In this document: positions 5,828 to 10,730 of the stretch, one piece after another
Position numbering within the stretch: position 1 is the stretch's first letter
How the letters are laid out: every line of letters begins with the position of its first letter
Assembly: GCA_021778875.1 (NCBI GenBank)
Contig: JAJYBT010000030.1
Location: 1-10,730 of the forward strand
Direction: 5' to 3'
Source of the DNA: Acidobacteriota bacterium
GTDB lineage: Bacteria > Acidobacteriota > Terriglobia > Terriglobales > Acidobacteriaceae
Length of the DNA: 10,730 bases
Notes under the pieces: generated by a model
The model's database searches: none
Seen by the model: the letters and a program-made list of their open reading frames with translations, nothing else
What the model was told of the DNA's origin: nothing
Translations under genes and position numbers: made by a program

Positions 5828-7857
5828 AGATCGGTTGACTGGCTGGCGACGAGGGCTTTGGCTTTGGCGATGAAGTCGGCGAGGGGCATGGAGCCCTGAT
5901 CGCCCTTGCCGCGGGTGCGGACGCTGACCGTGCCGGCCGCTTCTTCCTTGTCGCCGAAGACGAGGATGTAAGGCGTCTTCTGGTTGGCGAGGTCGCGGAT
6001 CTTGGCGTTCATCTTTTCGTTGCGGGCATCGGTTTCAACGCGCAGGCCGGCGGCCTTGAGTTCGGCTTCGACCTTCTTTGCGTATTCCAGATGGCGCTCG
6101 CTGATGGGGACGAGGCCGATCTGCACGGGCGCGAGCCAGAGCGGGAAGGCTCCGGCGTAGTGCTCGATGAGCACGCCGAAGAAGCGCTCAACGGAGCCGA
6201 AGAGCGCGCGGTGCACCATGACGGGCTGGTGGCGTTCGCCGTCTTCGCCCACGTATTCGAGCTCGAAGCGGGCGGGCAGATTGAAGTCGAATTGAACCGT
6301 CGATAACTGCCAGAGGCGGCCCAGCACATCGACGAGCTTGACGTCGATCTTGGGGCCGTAAAAGGCGGCTTCGCCGGGGATTGTCTTGTACTGGATGCCC
6401 TTACGTTCGAGCGCACTCTTGAGGCTGCTCACTGCAAGTGTCCAGTTCTCGTCGGAGCCGGCGTAGTGGGCGCGGTCGTTGGGGTCCCAGGTGGAGAGCT
6501 CGACCTTGAACTCGGAGAAGCCGAAGGTCTTGAGCACGGCTTCGGCGAAGTCGATGCAGGCGACGACCTCGTCTTCAATCTGGCCGGGGGTGCAGAAGAT
6601 GTGGGCGTCGTCCTGGGTAAAGCCGCGCACGCGCAGCAGGCCGTGCATGGTGCCGGAGCGCTCGTAGCGGTAGACGTTGCCGAGCTCGGCGTAGCGCACG
6701 GGCAGGTCGCGGTAGCTCTTGGGCGAGTTCTTGTAGATGAGGATGTGGAACGGACAGTTCATGGGCTTCATGCGATAGTTCGCATCGTCCAGTTCCATGG
6801 GGGTGAACATGTTGGAGGCGTAGAAGCCCTCGTGGCCGCTGGTCTGCCAGAGGTTCACGCGGGCGACGTGGGGCGTGTAGACAAGCTGATAGCCGCGGCG
6901 GAGGCACTCGTCGCGCATCCAGTCTTCCATGATTTTGCGGATCATGGCGCCTTTGGGATGCCAGAAGATGAGGCCCGCGCCGGCCAGCTCCTGAATGCTG
7001 AAGAGGTCGAGCTGCTTGCCGAGGACGCGATGGTCGCGGCGTGCGGCTTCTTCAAGGCGCGCGAAGTGGGCGTCGAGGTCTTTCTGCGAGAAGAAGGCGG
7101 TGCCGTAGATGCGCTGGAGCTGGGGATTCTTCTCGTCGCCGAGCCAGTATGCGCCGGCGAGGCTGGTGATTTTGACGGCCTTGACGCGGCCCGTCGAGGG
7201 CACGTGCGGCCCGCGGCAGAAATCGACGAATTTGCCATTGCGATAGCAGCTGACCTGCGAGCCGGGGAGGGTGAACTTCGAGACGAAGTGCGTCTTCATG
7301 AAGTCGTCGTCGCGCTCGAAGTCTTCCAGGCTCTTTTCTCTTGGGGCAAATTCGTGGAGAAAGGGTTCATCGCGTGCGATGACTTCAGCCATTTTGGTTT
7401 GAATGGCGGCGAGGTCTTCGGGGGTGAAGGGCTTTTCGCGATAGAAGTCGTAGAAGAAGCCGGAGTCGGTTGCGGGGCCGTGGCCGAGCTTTGTTTCAGG
7501 GAAGAGCTCAAGCACGGCCGTGGCGAGCACGTGGGCGGCGGAATGGCGGACGACCTTGAGGGCTTCGGGGTCCTTCTCAGTAACCAGCTCGAGGCGCGTG
7601 TCGGCGATGAGCGGCGTGGCGAGGTCCACGAGGCGCGGCGCGGAGGCGTCCTCGGCGGCGTACATGGCGTCCTCGGAGGGCGCGTCTTCAGCGGCTTTCT
7701 GCGCGGCTCTGCCCGCGAGTGGAACCAGGCGCGCGACGACGGAGGCCGCGGCCAGGCGCGGCGAGATGGAGTTGGCAATCTCCAGCGGCGTTGTGCCGGA
7801 GGGCACCTCGCGAATAGCCCCATCGGGCAGATGTACGGCGATTGTTTGCGTGCTCAT
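5824..7857 (-). CDS. thrS: Threonyl-tRNA synthetase
   Basis: Class II synthetase that charges tRNA-Thr and edits mischarged serine; cytoplasmic homodimer. The 677 residues contain an N-terminal TGS domain (about 1-90, with an Ala/Glu-rich insertion at about 50-75). The editing domain has HSAAH (105-109) and CRGPH (214-218). The catalytic core carries Zn ligands Cys368 (MNCPFH), His419 (DDAHIF) and His549 (MVHRA), with motif 2 at RYAELGNVYRYERSG (388-402) and motif 3 around VHRALFGSVERFFGVLIEH (548-566). The anticodon-binding domain begins near PLWLAPVQIGLVPISERH and runs to the end. It is about 35 residues longer than E. coli ThrRS (642), mostly from the TGS insertion. It stands alone and is not followed by infC. 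Its final codons overlap the convergent DUF2147 gene, and its 3' end is duplicated as a remnant at 2156-2236. Confidence 0.97.
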   Translation of the reverse strand: MSTQTIAVHLPDGAIREVPSGTTPLEIANSISPRLAAASVVARLVPLAGRAAQKAAEDAPSEDAMYAAEDASAPRLVDLATPLIADTRLELVTEKDPEALKVVRHSAAHVLATAVLELFPETKLGHGPATDSGFFYDFYREKPFTPEDLAAIQTKMAEVIARDEPFLHEFAPREKSLEDFERDDDFMKTHFVSKFTLPGSQVSCYRNGKFVDFCRGPHVPSTGRVKAVKITSLAGAYWLGDEKNPQLQRIYGTAFFSQKDLDAHFARLEEAARRDHRVLGKQLDLFSIQELAGAGLIFWHPKGAMIRKIMEDWMRDECLRRGYQLVYTPHVARVNLWQTSGHEGFYASNMFTPMELDDANYRMKPMNCPFHILIYKNSPKSYRDLPVRYAELGNVYRYERSGTMHGLLRVRGFTQDDAHIFCTPGQIEDEVVACIDFAEAVLKTFGFSEFKVELSTWDPNDRAHYAGSDENWTLAVSSLKSALERKGIQYKTIPGEAAFYGPKIDVKLVDVLGRLWQLSTVQFDFNLPARFELEYVGEDGERHQPVMVHRALFGSVERFFGVLIEHYAGAFPLWLAPVQIGLVPISERHLEYAKKVEAELKAAGLRVETDARNEKMNAKIRDLANQKTPYILVFGDKEEAAGTVSVRTRGKGDQGSMPLADFIAKAKALVASQSTDL
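5860..5922 (-). repeat. Intact-gene copy of the thrS 3'-end direct repeat
   Basis: This stretch of thrS (codons for about residues 646-666) matches 2174-2236 at 52 of 63 positions without gaps and in the same orientation. The two copies bracket the polyketide operon, with about 3.7 kb from copy to copy. The layout resembles attachment-site duplication by an element entering the 3' end of a gene, but no integrase gene is present between the copies. Confidence 0.65.
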
Positions 7858-7910
7858 GGTGTAAAAGGGTGCGTGAGGATTACGGATGTGTAAAACCCGC
7901 GCAACCTAAC

Positions 7911-7940
7911 AGGATAGTTGCCGCAGGCGCTTCACGTCGA
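7911..7940 (-). promoter_or_regulatory. Possible thrS promoter
   Basis: On the minus strand, TCGACG (7935-7940) and TATCCT (7911-7916) are 18 bases apart and lie 54 bases upstream of the thrS ATG in the 111-base divergent gap shared with tspO. The match to a σ70-type consensus is weak, and an alternative TTGCGC-16-TAATCC pair lies closer to the gene. No T-box elements were recognised in the short leader. Confidence 0.2.
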
Positions 7941-7968
7941 GCGAGGATGTGAGAACGGAGGGACCTAG

Positions 7969-8433
7969 GTGCGCTGGATTGCGCTGATTTTCTGGATTAC
8001 GGCTTGCTTTGGCGTGGCGGCTCTTGGCGGGCGCTGGACCGCAGCGGAGATTCCGGGCTGGTATCGGACGCTGGTGCGGCCGGGGTTTGCGCCGCCGAAC
8101 TGGGTGTTTGGCCCGGTGTGGAGCGTGCTCTACCTGCTGATGGCGCTGGCGGCGTGGCGCGTGGGGCTGGCGGAGGCTTCGCCCTGGCGCATGTGGGGAC
8201 TGGCGCTTTTTCTTATGCAACTGGCGCTGAACCTGGCGTGGTCGTGGCTCTTCTTTCATCGGCACGTGATTGGCGTGGCGGCGGTGGAGATTTTTATGCT
8301 GTGGGCCGCGATTGGGGCGACGACGCTGGTGTTTGCGAGGGTGGCTCCGGCGGCGGCTTTGCTGATGGCGCCTTACTGGGCGTGGGTGACCTTTGCGACG
8401 GCGTTGAATGCCGCATTCTGGCTGATGAACTGA
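7969..8433 (+). CDS. tspO: TspO/MBR family tryptophan-rich membrane protein
   Basis: A 154-residue integral membrane protein of the TspO / mitochondrial benzodiazepine receptor family, which binds porphyrins and other ligands and has regulatory or tetrapyrrole-handling roles in bacteria. Five hydrophobic segments can be read: about 3-20, 46-64, 76-96, 100-122 and 128-151. Family signatures are WYRTLVRPGFAPPNWVFGPV (31-50), LNLAWSWLFFHRH (87-99) and the C-terminal APYWAWVTFATALNAAFWLMN. Length is typical. The GTG start at 7969 is supported by GGAGGG at 7957-7962 with a 6-base gap. It is divergent from thrS and has no carotenoid or photosynthesis genes beside it, so its ligand cannot be inferred from context. 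Confidence 0.93.
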   Translation: MRWIALIFWITACFGVAALGGRWTAAEIPGWYRTLVRPGFAPPNWVFGPVWSVLYLLMALAAWRVGLAEASPWRMWGLALFLMQLALNLAWSWLFFHRHVIGVAAVEIFMLWAAIGATTLVFARVAPAAALLMAPYWAWVTFATALNAAFWLMN

Positions 8434-8561
8434 AGCTCTGTGCGCGGGCGATGGCGCGGGCACTTCAGATTGTCTGCTTGCCATAATCGGAGCGGGAGGT
8501 CTAGGCTGTGTATATGCGTCGATGTCGCTAACGCCGTCCTGGTGTCTGCCGCGATGCATTT

Positions 8562-8582
8562 GTGCGCCTGATGGGCGCGCAC
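8562..8582. other. Inverted repeat in the cysK upstream region
   Basis: GTGCGC (8562-8567) and GCGCAC (8577-8582) form a perfect 6-bp stem with a 9-nt loop, about 94 bases before the cysK ATG. It could be part of a leader structure or an operator. No known riboswitch class was recognised around it, and in a GC-rich region it may be chance. Confidence 0.2.
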
Positions 8583-8658
8583 GCTTCCCTGCCCGGCAAT
8601 CCGGCTTTCACCTCCCCAAAAACAACTTGTAGATCAACGTCCCGGGATTTTCGCTGGA

Positions 8659-8667
8659 CGGAGGAGG
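8659..8667 (+). promoter_or_regulatory. Strong ribosome binding site of cysK
   Basis: CGGAGGAGG sits 8 bases before the ATG at 8676 and is the best Shine-Dalgarno match in the window. It decides the cysK start over an in-frame upstream extension beginning at 8562, whose residues do not resemble the family N-terminus. Confidence 0.75.
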
Positions 8668-8675
8668 AAAAGAAC

Positions 8676-9650
8676 ATGGCGCGTATTGCCGCGAATGTGA
8701 CTGAGGTGATTGGACGCACCCCGCTGGTGCGTCTGAATCGTGTGTCGGCGGGATTGCCGGCGACGGTTGTGGTGAAGCTTGAGAGCCAGAATCCGCTGTC
8801 GAGCGTGAAGGATCGCATTGGGCTGGCGATGATTGAGTCGGCTGAAAAAGCAGGCAAGATTACGCCGGGCAAGACGGTGCTGATTGAGGCGACCAGCGGC
8901 AACACGGGCATCGCGCTGGCGTTTGTGGCGGCGGTGAAGGGCTACCGCATGATTATTACGATGCCGGAGACGGCGAGCCTGGAGCGCCGCGTTCTGCTGC
9001 TGGCGTTCGGGGCCGAGGTTGTGCTGACGCCAGCGGCCAACGGCATGAACGGGGCCATCGCGAAGGCGAATGAGATTCTGGCCAGGACGCCGGACGGGTT
9101 TATTCCCAGGCAGTTTGACAACCCCTCCAACCCGGCGATCCATTACGCCACGACGGGCCCCGAGATCTGGGAGGACACGGACGGCAAGGTGGACATTCTT
9201 GTGTCGGGCGTGGGCACGGGCGGGACGATTACGGGGACTTCCAGATACATCAAGGAGCGCAAGCCGGAGTTCAAGGCGGTGGCGGTTGAGCCCTCCGACA
9301 GCGCTGTGCTGAGCGGCGGGAAGCCGGGGCCGCACAAGATTCAGGGTCTGGGCGCGGGCTTTATCCCCTCGGTGCTGGACACGAAGCTGTACGACGAAGT
9401 GATTCAGGTGACGAACGACGAGTCGGTTGAGATGGCGCGCCGCCTGCCTCTGGAAGAGGGTTTGTTTGTGGGCATCTCGTCGGGCGCGGCGGTGGTGGCG
9501 GCGCTGAAGGTGGCGGCGCGGCCTGAGAACGCGGGCAAGCTGATTGTGACGATCCTGCCGAGCTTTGGCGAGCGGTATCTTTCCAGCGTGGCGTTTGAGC
9601 CGCTTCGCCAGCAGGCGCTGGCGCTGCCGGTGCAGCCGGTAACGCTGTAA
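8676..9650 (+). CDS. cysK: Cysteine synthase A (O-acetylserine sulfhydrylase)
   Basis: PLP enzyme that makes cysteine from O-acetylserine and sulfide; cytoplasmic, fold-type II. The 324 residues are the usual length. Lys45 in [11 protein letters not shown] forms the Schiff base with [11 protein letters not shown] (73-80) is the substrate-binding loop, [11 protein letters not shown] (178-188) the phosphate-binding glycine loop, and GISSGAA (266-272) carries the serine contacting the PLP ring nitrogen. The stretch [10 protein letters not shown] (97-106) has Ala where most relatives have Met (MPETMS), a mild variation. The start follows a strong CGGAGGAGG site. cysE follows 58 bases downstream, so the two steps of cysteine synthesis are adjacent and probably co-transcribed. 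A cystathionine β-synthase role is unlikely given the motif set and the neighbour. Confidence 0.95.
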   Translation: MARIAANVTEVIGRTPLVRLNRVSAGLPATVVVKLESQNPLSSVKDRIGLAMIESAEKAGKITPGKTVLIEATSGNTGIALAFVAAVKGYRMIITMPETASLERRVLLLAFGAEVVLTPAANGMNGAIAKANEILARTPDGFIPRQFDNPSNPAIHYATTGPEIWEDTDGKVDILVSGVGTGGTITGTSRYIKERKPEFKAVAVEPSDSAVLSGGKPGPHKIQGLGAGFIPSVLDTKLYDEVIQVTNDESVEMARRLPLEEGLFVGISSGAAVVAALKVAARPENAGKLIVTILPSFGERYLSSVAFEPLRQQALALPVQPVTL

Positions 9651-9656
9651 ACGGAA

Positions 9657-9687
9657 CGGCCGGTGGAGCGCGTTGCTTCGCCGGCCG
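9657..9687 (+). terminator. GC-rich hairpin between cysK and cysE (possible partial terminator)
   Basis: CGGCCGG (9657-9663) and CCGGCCG (9681-9687) are perfect complements with a 17-nt loop, starting 7 bases after the cysK stop and followed by TATATTTG. The tail is only weakly T-rich, so it might reduce rather than stop read-through into cysE, or simply stabilise the cysK mRNA. Confidence 0.35.
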
Positions 9688-9708
9688 GTATATTTGAATC
9701 CAATCTCC

Positions 9709-10443
9709 ATGGAACTGTTTGACCGCATCCGCGAAGATATACGTTCGGTGCTGGAGCGCGATCCGGCTGCGCGCTCGCGGCTGGAGATTCTGCTGTGCTA
9801 TCCGGGGTTGTGGGCGGTGTGGATTCATCGCGTGAGCCACGGTTTGTGGCGCGCGCATCTGTGGCTGCCGGCGCGGATGCTCTCGCAGGTGGGCCGGTTC
9901 TTCACGGGCGTGGACATTCATCCCGGCGCGCTGCTGGGGCGGCGGCTGTTCATCGATCACGCCACGGGCGTGGTGATTGGCGAAACCGCGATTGTGGGCA
10001 GCGACGTGACGATCTACCAGGGCGTAACGCTGGGCGGAACGGGCAAGGGCCACGGCAAGCGGCATCCGACGATCTGCAACGGCGTCTTCATCGGCAACAA
10101 CGCAAATATTCTGGGCAACATCACCGTGGGCGCAAACTCGCGCGTGGGTGCGGGCTCGGTGGTGCTCACAGACGTGCCGCCCAACTCCACCGTGGTGGGC
10201 GTGCCCGCGCACATTGTTTATCGCAACGGCGAACGCGTGCTGATTACGGACCCGCACGACATCAAGGACCCGCTGTCGGATGCGCTGATTGCTCTTTCGG
10301 TCCGCGTGGAGCAGCTGGAGCACCAGTTGGGCGCGCAGGGGCAGAAGGCCGTGCCATTTGCCGCGGAAGAGGCCGAGCGCTCTGCGTATCGCGATGAGCT
10401 GGAGCAGCTGCGCGGGCTTGTCTCAATGGGCGAGGGCATCTGA
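9709..10443 (+). CDS. cysE: Serine O-acetyltransferase
   Basis: Transfers acetyl from acetyl-CoA to serine to give O-acetylserine, the first step of cysteine synthesis; cytoplasmic. The 244 residues have a short helical N-terminus ([16 protein letters not shown]) of the EpsC type. A left-handed β-helix follows from about 67 to 170, with [14 protein letters not shown] (81-94, catalytic Asp83-His84), [17 protein letters not shown] (106-122), then [22 protein letters not shown] (split around 146-167). The C-terminus extends through a charged, probably helical segment to a final GEGI. The ATG at 9709 matches the usual family start; an in-frame TTG at 9673 with GGTGGAG at 9662-9668 would add 12 residues unlike the family. 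It lies directly after cysK, and its Ile-ending tail suggests a cysteine synthase complex. Confidence 0.94.
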   Translation: MELFDRIREDIRSVLERDPAARSRLEILLCYPGLWAVWIHRVSHGLWRAHLWLPARMLSQVGRFFTGVDIHPGALLGRRLFIDHATGVVIGETAIVGSDVTIYQGVTLGGTGKGHGKRHPTICNGVFIGNNANILGNITVGANSRVGAGSVVLTDVPPNSTVVGVPAHIVYRNGERVLITDPHDIKDPLSDALIALSVRVEQLEHQLGAQGQKAVPFAAEEAERSAYRDELEQLRGLVSMGEGI

Positions 10444-10566
10444 AGCGGCAACCCAGGCGCGGCGGGCAGGCAGATTCTCGATTGCTCGCGGTGCTACATT
10501 GAACTCGTCCGCACTTTGCAGCCGGGGTCTGTCTGCTTGGTTTTCTTTCGTCCGCTGGTTCTCGCC

Positions 10567-10730
10567 ATGCTCGCGCTTCCACTTTTCGCCTTTGCAGCTT
10601 CGCGCGTACAGCCCGTGCCTGTTCCGCCGGAGATGCGCTCCAGCGCCTTTACCGTCAAGGTGAACGGCGTGGCGGTGGACGTGGCGCACGCGGCGGCGAG
10701 TTATGCATTCGCCAGCTTTGACATTACCGG
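10567..10730 (+). CDS. N-terminus of a probably secreted protein (3' end outside the window)
   Basis: An open frame runs off the right edge. From the ATG at 10567 it begins MLALPLFAFAASRVQPVPVP, a hydrophobic, signal-peptide-like start, and continues through SSAFTVKVNGVAVDVAHAA to YAFASFDITG. The frame stays open upstream; a TTG at 10537 would give a longer leader with an arginine before the hydrophobic core (MVFFRPLVLAML), which is a better signal peptide. The VKVNG...FASFD pattern resembles N-terminal β-sandwich domains of secreted carbohydrate-active enzymes such as GH28/GH49-type proteins, but 55 residues are too few to be sure. It follows cysE by 123 bases and is probably unrelated to cysteine synthesis. 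Confidence 0.5.
   Translation, partial: MLALPLFAFAASRVQPVPVPPEMRSSAFTVKVNGVAVDVAHAAASYAFASFDIT

Noticed and set aside
6466..7893. Long plus-strand open frame (475 codons) opposite thrS
   Set aside because: It lies entirely antisense to a fully recognisable ThrRS; its residue make-up (Gly/Val/Glu/Ala-rich) is what a GC-rich complementary strand gives, with no domain seen.
8438..8464. Possible terminator after tspO
   Set aside because: GTGCGCGG...CGCGGGCAC gives only a bulged stem with no T-run, and the arms are partly a direct repeat of GCGCGGGC.
8434..8675. Possible riboswitch or sulfur-responsive leader upstream of cysK
   Set aside because: A long leader before a cysteine gene invites this, but no SAM-riboswitch or other known conserved core was recognised; only a short 6-bp stem is present.
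8634..10323. Two long minus-strand open frames opposite cysK and cysE
   Set aside because: Arg/His/Pro-rich antisense shadows of clear conserved enzymes.
1..10730. tRNA genes, CRISPR arrays, integrase or recombinase genes
   Set aside because: Looked for because of the island-like layout; no cloverleaf, regularly spaced repeats or tyrosine/serine recombinase signatures were seen.

Overview
The window reads as a GC-rich bacterial chromosome piece, most likely from an acidobacterium (Terriglobia-like). This rests on overall gene style and on the type III PKS / methyltransferase / flavoprotein grouping; there is no rRNA or marker phylogeny here, so the assignment is an inference. Nine genes are well supported, plus one gene entering at the right edge. 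No tRNA, rRNA, CRISPR array, intact insertion sequence or integrase gene was seen.

Layout. (1) 10-1353: dihydrolipoyl dehydrogenase lacking its N-terminal FAD-binding motif, with an in-frame TAG just upstream of the readable part. (2) 1482-2078: a PNPOx-like flavin-binding protein. (3) 2079-2432: a gene-poor stretch holding a decayed fragment of the 3' end of a threonyl-tRNA synthetase gene and a perfect 15-bp palindrome. (4) 2433-5827: a four-gene operon with every junction overlapping: type III polyketide synthase, SAM methyltransferase, FAD-dependent oxidoreductase and an exported DUF2147 protein. (5) 5824-7857, minus strand: thrS, converging on the operon with overlapping stop codons. (6) 7969-8433: a TspO/MBR membrane protein, divergent from thrS. 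(7) 8676-10443: cysK and cysE, the two steps from serine to cysteine. (8) 10567 to the edge: the start of a probably secreted protein.

How the genes work together. The PKS, methyltransferase and flavoprotein form a compact pathway of the kind known to make, methylate and oxidise phenolic or alkylresorcinol-type products into quinones. CysE makes O-acetylserine and CysK converts it to cysteine; the CysE C-terminus ends in Gly-Glu-Gly-Ile, the kind of tail that docks into CysK in the cysteine synthase complex.

The most notable observation is that the polyketide operon sits between two direct, same-orientation copies of the thrS 3' end: the functional one (5860-5922) and a remnant (2174-2236, 52 of 63 bases identical, no gaps). 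That is the geometry left when DNA integrates into the 3' end of a gene and restores it, so the roughly 3.7-kb segment may be a small island. Recombination or a decayed second thrS are alternative explanations.
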